Position numbers and translations under genes: made by a program. From Streptomyces sp. NA02950 (GTDB taxonomy: Bacteria > Actinomycetota > Actinomycetes > Streptomycetales > Streptomycetaceae): a DNA stretch of 64,000 nt. Below, one piece after another: positions 43,548 to 51,935 of this stretch (the stretch's first letter is position 1; each line of letters starts with the position of its first letter). The notes below the pieces were generated by a model. The model was not told where the DNA came from and searched no databases. It saw nothing but the letters and a program-made list of their open reading frames with translations. The DNA lies in the NCBI RefSeq assembly GCF_013364155.1, contig NZ_CP054916.1, positions 3,840,501 to 3,904,500 on the forward strand, given 5' to 3'.

Positions 43548-43838
43548 CACCCCACGGACCAGCACCCCACAGCCTGTACCCCACGGCCGTCTTGCTCCTG
43601 TCGGCGTCCAAGGCGCGAGGGGACGGGCGGGTCATCGGGCGGCGGTGCGCTCGTGCACACCCCGAGCACGGCACCGCGCACCGCCACCCGGCTCCGGCGC
43701 TGAGCCCTGTTCAGCCACCAGGCCGCGACCCGCACTCGCCGAGGAACGACTCCGTGAACACAGAGCCCACAGAGCCACCAACGCCCTCGACGTCCCCTCG
43801 CGACGAATCGCTGATCCTAGAGTGATCAACCGACCACG
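43548..43838. other. intergenic, no supportable gene
   Basis: 291 bases between MITE A1 and the anti-sigma-like gene. CACCCCAC and similar C-rich runs, no ribosome site with a coherent frame, and no operator copy. Confidence 0.5.
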
Positions 43839-44423
43839 TCACGTCAACACCTGGTCTGGACTTTGTCGAGTTCGCCCTATGTGTGATGGCGTATGAGCGG
43901 TGCTGTGTGCGGCCAGAAAAGGATCTTCACGCTTCTCACGGTCGATTTCGCACCAGATGCGCTTGCCCGCGCCCTCCGGCTGCCAGCCCCAGCGGTCGGC
44001 GAGCCCGTCGACCAGCTCCAGACCGCGGCCGTTGGTGGCCTCTTCATCGGCACAGCGCTGCCGGGGCGCCCGGGTGCTGGTGTCCGCGACCTCGACCCGG
44101 ACGGTCCCGAAGCCCGGCCCCTTGCCCGCGAACGATCCACCGCCACCGACCGCGCCAACGCCGGCGCCGCCCGAACCGCCACCGCTCCCGGCCCCGCCGC
44201 CCGCGGCGGACTGTGCGGGGAAGAGCATCCGCAGCACCGCGGGACAGCCCGTGTGCACCACGGCATTGGTGACAAGCTCGGAAATCAGCAGGACCAACGT
44301 ATCGGCGAGCGCCTCGTCGGCCGCGATCCCGGAACCGGCGAGACGCGAGCGCGCCCACCGACGGGCCCGGCTCACCTCCGAGGGGTCCGGCCTGACCTCC
44401 ATCTGCATCTGAAGCACCTGCAC
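43839..44423 (-). CDS. ATP-binding anti-sigma-type regulator (HATPase_c)
   Basis: 194-aa RsbW/SpoIIAB-like GHKL ATPase. N-box LLISELVTNAVVHTG near residue 48, G1 box VEVADTSTRAPRQR, G2 box NGRGLELVDGLADRWG. A Gly-rich insert (residues about 73-100) interrupts the domain. Dozens of such proteins occur in Streptomyces and act as anti-sigma factor or kinase of an anti-anti-sigma protein. Start is a GTG at 44423. No cognate sigma or antagonist lies beside it. Confidence 0.82.
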   Translation of the reverse strand: MQVLQMQMEVRPDPSEVSRARRWARSRLAGSGIAADEALADTLVLLISELVTNAVVHTGCPAVLRMLFPAQSAAGGGAGSGGGSGGAGVGAVGGGGSFAGKGPGFGTVRVEVADTSTRAPRQRCADEEATNGRGLELVDGLADRWGWQPEGAGKRIWCEIDREKREDPFLAAHSTAHTPSHIGRTRQSPDQVLT

Positions 44424-44894
44424 CGCTCACACCATCCGAACTGGCGGACACATCGCCTCGTACCTCCAAGAGGTCACCGAACGTGACTCTCTCCCAGCAA
44501 CCGCTGGGAAGTACCCCCTTGCGGGACAGCATGGTTGACGTACAGTCACCCCAACAAGCGCTTCAGTCATATTCCAGCGCCAAGGAGTATGCGTGGGGCA
44601 TACTGTGCGACGCACGGTCCGCGGACTCGAACACCGAGCCCGAACCACCGCACACCCCGCGCGACCGGGGCATATCGTCATGCCCGGAGTCGCCCCACGG
44701 GCAACACCGGGCTCATCGCACCCCAAAAGCGCTCGCACCCAACGGAGAGTACCCGAGCGCGGCCCCGACTCCCCCCTGTGACGAGTCACGCCTAGGAAAC
44801 AACCCGGTATCAACGCTCGGTCACCTCAAAGCCCAGGGGGATTTCCCCGAAGATTGCGACATCCCAACAATTCAGGCGTATCCCCTGAGCTCGG
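44424..44894. other. intergenic region with divergent promoter candidates
   Basis: 471 bases. AGTATGC GTGGG GCATACT at 44586-44604 is a perfect 7-bp inverted repeat with 5-base spacer. TTGACG at 44534 could be a -35 reading right. The region holds one weak small frame (44593-44781); otherwise nothing supportable. Confidence 0.45.
44593..44781 (+). CDS. possible small Arg-rich protein
   Basis: 62 aa from a GTG with AAGGAG 5 bases upstream; begins MGHTVRRTVRGLEHRART. Very basic, no fold recognised, and it lies within a palindrome-containing intergenic stretch. Could be a chance frame in GC-rich DNA. Confidence 0.2.
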   Translation: MGHTVRRTVRGLEHRARTTAHPARPGHIVMPGVAPRATPGSSHPKSARTQRRVPERGPDSPL

Positions 44895-45980
44895 CTACAA
44901 ACATGGTGCACCGGTCAACACCAGACGAGCGGCGAGTTCCTCCTCCGCCGCGGCCGCGGTCTGCCACTGCTCAGCCCTCACCCAGGCCCGCTTCAGATGC
45001 AGATGGACATCAGCCTCCCAGGTGAAGCCCATCCCACCGTGGACTTGCAGACAATCGCGGGCATTGCGGACAGCCGCCTCGTCCGCCAGCAGTGTGGCGG
45101 CGGCGACATCCCCCGGGTCTTCTGTGATCGCGGCCGCATACACCACACTTCTGGCTGTTTCCGCACGGACCAGCATTGACGCGCACAGATGCTGAACTGC
45201 CTGGAAAGTACCGATCATCCGGCCGAACTGCACACGCTCCCCGGCATGGGCGACCGCCAGCTCGACCGTGCGCGCCGCACTGCCGAGCTGTTGCGCGGCG
45301 GTCAGCAGCGCGGCCTCCCGCCGTAGCCGGGCGGCGGTCCCGCGCTGCCGAAGTGCCCTCGTCTCGCCGCGCACCCGGTGCAGCGGAGTCGCCGGGTCCA
45401 CGGACCGTACGGCCGCGGCCGAGGGCAGAACCTCCTCCGCCGGGCGCATCCCGGCATCCTCCTCGCCGAGCACCAGGACCGCGTCGGCCGACGCCAGATG
45501 CTCGACCAGTACCGCATCCGTCGCCCCCGTCGCCCCCGTCGCACCCGTCGCACCCGTCGCACCCGTCGCACCCGTCGTAGCCGTCGCACCCGTCGCGTCC
45601 AGGCCCGTCACCACGGCCTTCCCCTCGGCCGCGGCACCGGCCACCGAAAGGCCCGTCGCCGAAAGGCCCGCCGCCAGATGCGTGGTGACCAGCGGCCCCG
45701 GCAGCAGCGCCCGGCCCGCCTCCTCGAAGGCGAGTACCGCCTCGGGCAGTCCGAGCCCCACCCCGCCCACCGCCTGCGGCAGCCGCAGCGCGAAGAATCC
45801 CACCGCCCCCAGCTCCCGCCACAACGACCGGTCGAGCGCCCCTCCCGCCGTGCCCTCCCCCACCGCGTCCCCGACCGCGTCCACCACCGCGCGCAGCGCC
45901 GCGCGCGGAAAGCGCCGTTCCATCAGCGTGCGCATCCCCGTCCGCAGCGCCCCCTGGTCCTCGGTGAGCATGAAGTCCAC
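44895..45980 (-). CDS. acyl-CoA dehydrogenase, small/beta-type subunit with repeat insertion
   Basis: 361 aa. [60 protein letters not shown] and QVHGGMGFTWEADVHLHLKR (each at most 20). It lacks SEPxAGSD, like the beta subunits of alpha2beta2 steroid ACADs (FadE27, FadE29 types). The partner gene ends 8 bases upstream. A run of GAT tripeptides (TGATGATGATGATG) from a 9-bp DNA repeat fills the middle domain. Confidence 0.86.
   Translation of the reverse strand: MDFMLTEDQGALRTGMRTLMERRFPRAALRAVVDAVGDAVGEGTAGGALDRSLWRELGAVGFFALRLPQAVGGVGLGLPEAVLAFEEAGRALLPGPLVTTHLAAGLSATGLSVAGAAAEGKAVVTGLDATGATATTGATGATGATGATGATGATDAVLVEHLASADAVLVLGEEDAGMRPAEEVLPSAAAVRSVDPATPLHRVRGETRALRQRGTAARLRREAALLTAAQQLGSAARTVELAVAHAGERVQFGRMIGTFQAVQHLCASMLVRAETARSVVYAAAITEDPGDVAAATLLADEAAVRNARDCLQVHGGMGFTWEADVHLHLKRAWVRAEQWQTAAAAEEELAARLVLTGAPCL
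45520..45600 (-). repeat. 9-bp coding minisatellite, nine units
   Basis: Top strand GTCGCMCCC repeated nine times with a few changes (GTCGTAGCC, GTCGCGTCC). Encodes Gly-Ala-Thr repeats inside the acyl-CoA dehydrogenase. Confidence 0.85.
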
Positions 45981-45987
45981 GGCCCGG

Positions 45988-47151
45988 TCACCGCCCCTTC
46001 GGCAGGCCGAGGATCCGCTCGGCGACGATGTTCCGCTGGATCTGCGTGGTCCCGGCCGCGATCGTGTACGACAGCGACGACAGCCGGCCCGTGACCCACT
46101 CGTGCTCCGCGTCCAGCGCGTCCGGCCCCAGCACCTCGGCGGCCGCGTCGTACAGCTCCTGCCGCACCTGCGAGAAGCGCAGTTTGAAGACCGAGCCGCC
46201 GACGCCCGGCACCCCGCCGGTGCGCTGCGCCTCGCTCACGTTCCACTGGGTCAGCCGCCACAGCGCGGCGCAGTCGGCCGCGAGCCGCCCCAACCTCCGC
46301 CGCAGCACCGGATCGTCCCAGCGCCCGTTGGTCTTCGCCGTCCGGGCCAGGGACTCCAGCACCCGGCGGCAGGCGACGACCTCGCCCACAAAGGCGGTGC
46401 CGCGCTCGAAGGAGAGGGTCACCATGGTCACCCGCCAGCCGTCGTTCTCCGCGCCGACCCGGTGGCTGACCGGCACCCGCACCTCGTCCAGGAACACTTC
46501 GGCGAACTCCGCGGTCCCGGCGAGCGTACGCAGCGGCCGTACGGTCACCCCCGGCGCGTCCATCGGCAGGGCGAGCCAGGAGATGCCCCGGTGCTTCGGG
46601 GTGTCCTGGTTCACCGGCGCGGTGCGCACCAGGAGTTCGCACCAGTCGGCGACCTCCGCATGCGAGGTCCAGATCTTGCTGCCGCTGACGACATAGGTGT
46701 CGCCCTCCCGTACCGCCCGGGTGCGCAGCGCCGCCAGGTCGGATCCGGCCTCGGGTTCGGAGAAGCCCTGGCACCAGACCTCGTCGCCGCGCAGGATCGG
46801 CGGCAGCCAGCGCGCCCGCTGCGCGGCCGTGCCCTCGGCGGCGATGGTCGGGCCCGCGTGCAGCAGTCCCACGAAGTTGGCGCCCACATAGGGCGCACCG
46901 GCGCGCTCCGTCTCCTCCAGGAAGATCAGGTGCTGGGTGGGGGTGGCACCCTGGCCACCGGCCTCCTCCGGCCAGTGCAGTCCGGCGTACCCGGCGTCGT
47001 GGAGCATGCGCTGCCAGCCGCAGTCGTAGGCGCGGCGGCCGGGCCAGTCGGCCGGGTCCGGGCGGGGCGGCAGCGTGGGCAGGACCGCGGCGAGCCAGGC
47101 GCGCAGCCGGTGCCGGAAGTCCTCCTCGTCCTCGGTGCAGGAGAGATCCAT
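45988..47151 (-). CDS. acyl-CoA dehydrogenase, large/alpha-type subunit
   Basis: 387 aa. WCQGFSEPEAGSDLAALRT (19), SKIWTSHAEVADWCELLVRT (20), TLAGTAEFAEVFLDEVRVPV (20) and the C-terminal TIAAGTTQIQRNIVAERILG (20). With the beta-type gene 7 bases downstream it should form a heterotetrameric dehydrogenase as in cholesterol or bile-acid side-chain oxidation. First gene after operator k, 24 bases away. ATG at 47151; GGACGGGCGGCCGCCG upstream gives a weak ribosome site. Confidence 0.88.
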   Translation of the reverse strand: MDLSCTEDEEDFRHRLRAWLAAVLPTLPPRPDPADWPGRRAYDCGWQRMLHDAGYAGLHWPEEAGGQGATPTQHLIFLEETERAGAPYVGANFVGLLHAGPTIAAEGTAAQRARWLPPILRGDEVWCQGFSEPEAGSDLAALRTRAVREGDTYVVSGSKIWTSHAEVADWCELLVRTAPVNQDTPKHRGISWLALPMDAPGVTVRPLRTLAGTAEFAEVFLDEVRVPVSHRVGAENDGWRVTMVTLSFERGTAFVGEVVACRRVLESLARTAKTNGRWDDPVLRRRLGRLAADCAALWRLTQWNVSEAQRTGGVPGVGGSVFKLRFSQVRQELYDAAAEVLGPDALDAEHEWVTGRLSSLSYTIAAGTTQIQRNIVAERILGLPKGR

Positions 47152-47175
47152 CGGCGGCCGCCCGTCCTTCGGTTT

Positions 47176-47190
47176 CTGATGGGGTGTCAG
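47176..47190. promoter_or_regulatory. shared operator, copy k (CTGAT GGGGT GTCAG)
   Basis: 24 bases upstream of the ACAD alpha gene; flank ACAA equals that of copy b. Confidence 0.75.
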
Positions 47191-47262
47191 ACAAGCGTGA
47201 CACCGGAAGGCTAGCCCGCGCCCTCTGGACCGACAAGGCCCGGCGTCCTACGCTCGCACTAC

Positions 47263-47277
47263 CTGACTACCCGTCAG
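47263..47277. promoter_or_regulatory. shared operator, copy l (CTGAC TACCC GTCAG)
   Basis: Perfect arms, 39 bases upstream of the acyl-CoA ligase at 47317. Divergent partner of copy k, 72 bases apart, so each direction has its own site. Confidence 0.8.
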
Positions 47278-47316
47278 CTACGGCGAGCGGGCGAGCGCGT
47301 GCCACGGGAGGCCGGG

Positions 47317-48870
47317 ATGACCGACACCGCGCATGAACTCGGACGATCGGCGACGCTGTGGGAGCTGCTGGAGCGGCGTGCCGCCCTCACCCCCGACGCC
47401 CCCGCCCTGCTCCAGGCCGCCGATTCCCCTCGTCAGGACCGGCGGCTGACCTTCCGTGCCCTGCGCCGTCGCGCCGAGCGGACCGCGGCCGGTCTCCACG
47501 AGCTGGGCGTTCACCCCGGCAGCCGGGTCGCCTGGCAGCTGCCCACCCGGATCGAGACGGTCGTCCTGACCATGGCGCTGGCCCGCCTCGGCGCCGTCCA
47601 GACCCCGCTGATCCCCTCCTACCGCGACCGCGAAGTGGGGTTCGTGCTACGGAAGTCCGGGGCCCGCTTCTTCGCCGTACCCGGGCGCTGGCGCGGCTTC
47701 GACCACACGGCGCTGGCCCACCGCCTCGCCGCCGAACTGCCCGAACCACCGCTGGTCATCGAGGCGTACGACACCCTGCCGGAGGCCGACCCCGCGGCCG
47801 TACGGCTGCCGCCGCCACCGGCCGACGGGACCGATGTGCGCTGGATCTACTGGACCTCGGGCACCACCTCCGACCCCAAGGGCGTGCTGCACACCGACCG
47901 CAGCCTCATCGCCGCCGGTGCCTGTCTCGCCCACGCGCTGCGGCTCGGCCCGGACGACGTCGGCTCCATGGCCTTTCCCTACGCCCATGTCGCCGGACCC
48001 GACTACACCGTGATGCTGCTGCTCCACGGCTTCCCCGCCGTGCTGTTCGAGCACTTCGCGCTGCCCGGCTCGCTCGCCGCGTACCGGCGGCACGGGGTGA
48101 CGACCGCGGGCGGCAGTACCGCCTTTTACGCGATGTTCCTGGCCGAACAGCGCAAGGACCCCGCACATCCGCTCATCCCCACCCTGCGGCTGCTCGCGGG
48201 CGGCGGCGCCCCCAAACCGCCCGAGCTGTACTACGAGGTCACCCGTGAACTGGGCTGCGTGCTCACCCACGGCTACGGCATGACCGAAGCCCCCATGATC
48301 ACCATGGGGTCGCCGGACGACACCGACGAACTCCTCGCGACGACCGAGGGACGTCCCCCGGCGGACATGGAGATCCGCGTGGTGGACGGGGAGGTGCGGC
48401 TGCGCGGCGAAGCGGTCTGCGCCGGATATCTGGACCAGGCCCAGACCCGGGAGGCGTTCGACGAGGACGGCTTCTTCCGCACCGGTGACCTGGGCCGTCT
48501 CACCGGAAGCGGCCATCTCGTCCTCACCGGGCGGGCCAAGGACATCATCATCCGCAAGGGCGAGAACATCTCGGCCAAGGAGATCGAGCAGTTGCTGTAC
48601 CAGCATCCGGACGTGGGTGATGTGGCCGTGGTCGGACTGCCGGACCCGGCTCGCGGCGAGATGGTCTGCGCCGTTGTCGAACAGCCCGCGGCGGCCCGGC
48701 CGCTGACGCTCGACGCCGTGACCACGCATCTGCGGAGTGCGGGACTCAGCGTCCACAAGCTCCCGGAGCGGCTGGAGGTGGTGGCCGCGCTGCCCCGGAA
48801 CCCGACGCTGGGGAAGGTGCTGAAGTACCGGCTGCGCGAGCGGTTCGGCGGGGGCGGTCAGCCCGCCTAG
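47317..48870 (+). CDS. acyl-CoA ligase (cyclohexanecarboxylate/FadD13-like)
   Basis: 517 aa adenylate-forming ligase. IYWTSGTTSDPKGVLHTDRS (20) P-loop, GGSTAFYAMFL, THGYGMTEAPMITMG, FFRTGDLGRLTGSGHLVLTG (20), GRAKDIIIRKGENISAKEIE (20) and Lys in NPTLGKVLKYRL. ATG 47317 has GGAGG 5 bases upstream; a GTG at 47299 is less likely. Its TAG stop is joined to the left end of MITE C. Confidence 0.88.
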   Translation: MTDTAHELGRSATLWELLERRAALTPDAPALLQAADSPRQDRRLTFRALRRRAERTAAGLHELGVHPGSRVAWQLPTRIETVVLTMALARLGAVQTPLIPSYRDREVGFVLRKSGARFFAVPGRWRGFDHTALAHRLAAELPEPPLVIEAYDTLPEADPAAVRLPPPPADGTDVRWIYWTSGTTSDPKGVLHTDRSLIAAGACLAHALRLGPDDVGSMAFPYAHVAGPDYTVMLLLHGFPAVLFEHFALPGSLAAYRRHGVTTAGGSTAFYAMFLAEQRKDPAHPLIPTLRLLAGGGAPKPPELYYEVTRELGCVLTHGYGMTEAPMITMGSPDDTDELLATTEGRPPADMEIRVVDGEVRLRGEAVCAGYLDQAQTREAFDEDGFFRTGDLGRLTGSGHLVLTGRAKDIIIRKGENISAKEIEQLLYQHPDVGDVAVVGLPDPARGEMVCAVVEQPAAARPLTLDAVTTHLRSAGLSVHKLPERLEVVAALPRNPTLGKVLKYRLRERFGGGGQPA

Positions 48871-49035
48871 GTCCTGTCCTGTCGATCTTCGTGGATCAGG
48901 CCGCGGCGTCTGGTGCCGTGGATCGCAAGGCGGAGGGTCGTCCTCGTACCGGGCGTACTCGGATGATCCCGACAACGCGGCGAGGTGCGGTGCCAGGCGT
49001 CGCGGCCCCGCGAAGATCGGCAGGACAGGGCCTAG
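48867..49035 (+). mobile_element. MITE family C
   Basis: 169-bp element starting at the CTAG of the ligase stop codon. Terminal repeats: CTAGGTCCTGTCCTGTCGAT at the left and, reversed, CTAGGCCCTGTCCTGCCGAT at the right, both continuing CTTCG. Non-coding. Shares its right CTAG with MITE A copy 2. A solo right end occurs at 1507-1525. Confidence 0.8.
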
Positions 49036-49226
49036 TGCCGCGTCAGCCGAGGTTCGCCCCGCTCGCCGCCCTGGCACGCTCCCCCAGCTACCGCTGGGAG
49101 GTGCCCCCTCTCGCCGCGTTGGCCGAAAGCCCGAGCAGGCCCACTACGAGTGCTTCCCCGCCGCCTTGCGATCGCACGCGCCAGGACGCCTCGCCACCGG
49201 GCACACCTTGACTGGCGCGGCACTAG
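49032..49226 (-). mobile_element. MITE family A, copy 2 (inverted)
   Basis: 195-bp inverted copy of the element at 43354. Its far CTAG (49223-49226) contains the TAG stop, on the bottom strand, of the pseudokinase gene. Internal hairpin CTCCCCCAGCTACCGCTGGGAG is kept in both copies (19-bp core quoted loosely as two short arms CTCCCAGCGGTAG and CTGGGGGAG). Confidence 0.85.
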
Positions 49227-51790
49227 CCCGTGGTGCTGTACGTCGCCGTGGCCTGCTCGAAGTAACGGCTGACCGCGCGGCGTTCGTCGGATGGGCCGAT
49301 CACCAGCACCACGTGGTACCGGCCGTCGATCAGCATCGCGAGGTTCCGGGCGTAGACATCGCGCCCGCTGCTGTCCCGCCAGCTGAACGCGCCCTCCGCC
49401 ATCGCCGTGCGGCCGACGTCGATCCGCCGCAGCCCCGACGACGAGGCCCAGGAGGAGTTGCGGAAGGCGTCGAGCTCCGCCTCCCGGTTCTGCTGGTACG
49501 CCATCGGGTCGCCGCCGAACTCCGACGCCTTGTCCCGCCCGGCCACCACCAGCAGCTCGAAGTCACCGCCGAGATAGCGGATCTGACCGCGCCCGTTCTC
49601 ACCGCGGCGGGTCCAGTCCTCGTCCACGGCGACCTTGAAGCCCTTGGGGTCATCGCGGACCGCGAAGCCCTTCGCCATCCCCGCCGGATGGGTGGACCGC
49701 GGCTGCGGGGAGTCCCCCTTGCCGCCGGGGGAGCCGGGAGCGGTGGATCGGGGGGCCGGGTCGTGGGGGGCGCTGGGCGCCGCGCTCTGCGCGCCCGCCG
49801 ACCCCGTACGGTCCTGCCCGCCGGTCTCCTTGTCGCGCGGCATGAACATCATCGCGTACAGCACCGCCGCCGCCAGCGCCAGCAGTATCACCAGCAACAG
49901 CACCCGGCCCAGCCGGTGCGGCTCACGCTGCTCCTCCGCCCCGGCGGACGTCTGCGGCCGCTGCTGCGCCATCCGGTCGACGCGCGGCGGTCTGGGCGCT
50001 CTGGGCTGCCTCGGCTGCTTCGGCTGCTTGGCGCGCTTGTGGCGGCCGTGCACGGCGGCGGCCGACGGGACGGGGCGGCCCCGGCCCCTGCGCACCAGCC
50101 AGCCTCGGCGGCGCACCACCGGCAGCCGCCGGGGGTCGGACGCGCCGCCCGGACCGATCGACGGCACCGTGACCGTACGGCTGCCGACATCCGGTTCGGG
50201 CGCCGACCGGATCAGCGACCGCAGCCAGCCGCGCAGTTCCTCGAAATCCGGCCGCTCGGTGGGGTCCTGGCGCAGCAGCGACTCGACCACGGGACGCAGC
50301 GGACCGCATTCCTCCGCGTACGCCGGGGCCTCCGCGCACACCAGCTGGACCAGTTCGGCGGCGTTGTCCTCCGGGTACGGGGCGTGGCCCTGGACGGCGC
50401 GGAAGAGCAGCACGCCGAGCGCCCACAGATCGGCGGCCGGGCCGACGGGCGGCGCGAGCCGCCAGTTCTCGTGGACCGGGACCGCCTGCTCGGGCGCCCA
50501 GCGCTCGCTGACGGCGCCCACCACGACGATCCGCGCCTGCCGAGCCCGTTCGGCGGCCAGCGCGGTGCCGGGGCCCCCGCCCGTGGCGCCGCCCGGAGCG
50601 CCGTCGGTGTCCCAGGAACCGCCGCCGGTGCGTGCGCCGGGGTCCGGCGCCCCGGGCCAGGACGCACCGTCGCCGACGAGGTCCTGGTCCCGGTCGTCGC
50701 CGGGTTCGTGGTCGAGGTCGGTGTCCCGCTCGTCGTACGGGTCGTGCTCCGCGTACGCGTCCGGGGACGGATCGACGCCCGCCCGCGCGGCGGCGCGTGC
50801 TCCCGCCGCGTACGCGGCGATGGCTCCGGCGCGCGCGGCTCGCGCGGCCGCGCCCTGAGGATCGGCCGTACCGCCGCCCGGCTCGCTCTCCCGCGCACCG
50901 GGCACCCAGTGCATGCCCGGCTCCCGCTCGCCCACGGCAGGCCCACCGGGCCCGCCCGGTACGGCCGGTACGCCCGTTCCGGCCCTCGCGCCCGCCTCGG
51001 GCGCGGCGCGCGGACCGGGGAAGCCACCGGCCGCGCCCTGGTCGCGGTAGCGCGGTCCGCCGCTCCGCTCCGGCGCGGCCGGAGCCGGAACCGGAGCCCG
51101 AGACGAGACCGGGACCGGGCGTGCGGGCGGCTCCGCGGCCGGACCGTCGTCCTCATCCGCATCCGCCCCGGCGGGCGGCGGCACCGGGTCGTAGCCGCAC
51201 AGCGCCTCCTCCGCGGCCCCGGCCGCCAGCCCCGTCAGCATCGCACGGCCGTCCTCGCACAACAGGACCGTACGGGTGGTGATGTTGCGATGGATCCAGC
51301 CGTGGGCGTGCAGGGCGCGCAGCGCGGTCAGGATGTCGTTGGCGATCTCGGCGGCGCGGTGCGGGGAGAGCGTCCCCTCCGCGAGCAGCGCGGCGAGCGG
51401 CCGTCCGGCGACCAGTTCGCTGACGATCCACAGGCTTCCGGACTCGGCGAAGACATGGAAGACCTGTCCCAGCCGCGGGTGGTCGGGGAGTTGGGCCGCC
51501 GCCGTCGCGGCGACCGTGGCACGTCGTACGGCCGGGTCACCGCCCCCGGCCGGCTCGTCCGCCGGCCCTCCGCCCGTCCGTCCCGGGCCGCCGGAGTGGG
51601 CCCGGCCCAAGCGGGCCTCCTCGTCGACGACCTCCGCGTCGACGACCTCCGGAAGCGGTATCTGCCGCAGATGGACTTCCTGCCCGCTGTAGGTGTCGAG
51701 GGCGCGGGTCTCGACGAACTCGTACTCGTCGGCGGGTGGCAGGGGCAGGCGATAGCGGTCGGCCAGCACCCGACCGGCGTACTCGTCCAC
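49223..51790 (-). CDS. membrane pseudokinase with extracytoplasmic domain
   Basis: 855 aa. N-terminal kinase-like lobe without glycine loop or VAIK Lys; the HRD triad is HRNITTRTVLL and DFG is replaced by LTGLAAG, so it cannot phosphorylate. A long Pro/Ala/Gly/Asp-rich linker splits the C-lobe, a basic juxtamembrane stretch follows, then one helix (VLLLVILLALAAAVLYAMMF) and an outer domain of about 140 residues (FEVAVD-like VAVDEDWTRRGENGRGQIRY). ATG at 51790. It lies downstream of an active kinase with similar layout and may act as its scaffold or sensor partner. Confidence 0.83.
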   Translation of the reverse strand: MDEYAGRVLADRYRLPLPPADEYEFVETRALDTYSGQEVHLRQIPLPEVVDAEVVDEEARLGRAHSGGPGRTGGGPADEPAGGGDPAVRRATVAATAAAQLPDHPRLGQVFHVFAESGSLWIVSELVAGRPLAALLAEGTLSPHRAAEIANDILTALRALHAHGWIHRNITTRTVLLCEDGRAMLTGLAAGAAEEALCGYDPVPPPAGADADEDDGPAAEPPARPVPVSSRAPVPAPAAPERSGGPRYRDQGAAGGFPGPRAAPEAGARAGTGVPAVPGGPGGPAVGEREPGMHWVPGARESEPGGGTADPQGAAARAARAGAIAAYAAGARAAARAGVDPSPDAYAEHDPYDERDTDLDHEPGDDRDQDLVGDGASWPGAPDPGARTGGGSWDTDGAPGGATGGGPGTALAAERARQARIVVVGAVSERWAPEQAVPVHENWRLAPPVGPAADLWALGVLLFRAVQGHAPYPEDNAAELVQLVCAEAPAYAEECGPLRPVVESLLRQDPTERPDFEELRGWLRSLIRSAPEPDVGSRTVTVPSIGPGGASDPRRLPVVRRRGWLVRRGRGRPVPSAAAVHGRHKRAKQPKQPRQPRAPRPPRVDRMAQQRPQTSAGAEEQREPHRLGRVLLLVILLALAAAVLYAMMFMPRDKETGGQDRTGSAGAQSAAPSAPHDPAPRSTAPGSPGGKGDSPQPRSTHPAGMAKGFAVRDDPKGFKVAVDEDWTRRGENGRGQIRYLGGDFELLVVAGRDKASEFGGDPMAYQQNREAELDAFRNSSWASSSGLRRIDVGRTAMAEGAFSWRDSSGRDVYARNLAMLIDGRYHVVLVIGPSDERRAVSRYFEQATATYSTTG

Positions 51791-51935
51791 GACGCCTCCC
51801 CGAGCGCGGGTTTCACACGCTCATCAGCACAGCCGGAAACCGTCAAGTACGGTCATTTTGCCGGTCCATACGGCTGCGCACGGTCCACGGCCTCTCACGA
51901 TACGTGCCCGTGCGACGCTTCGCCGACAGGAGTGC

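Noticed and set aside
43403..43825. 140-aa frame across MITE A1 and the following gap
   Set aside because: Starts inside the mobile element, has no ribosome site and no recognisable fold.
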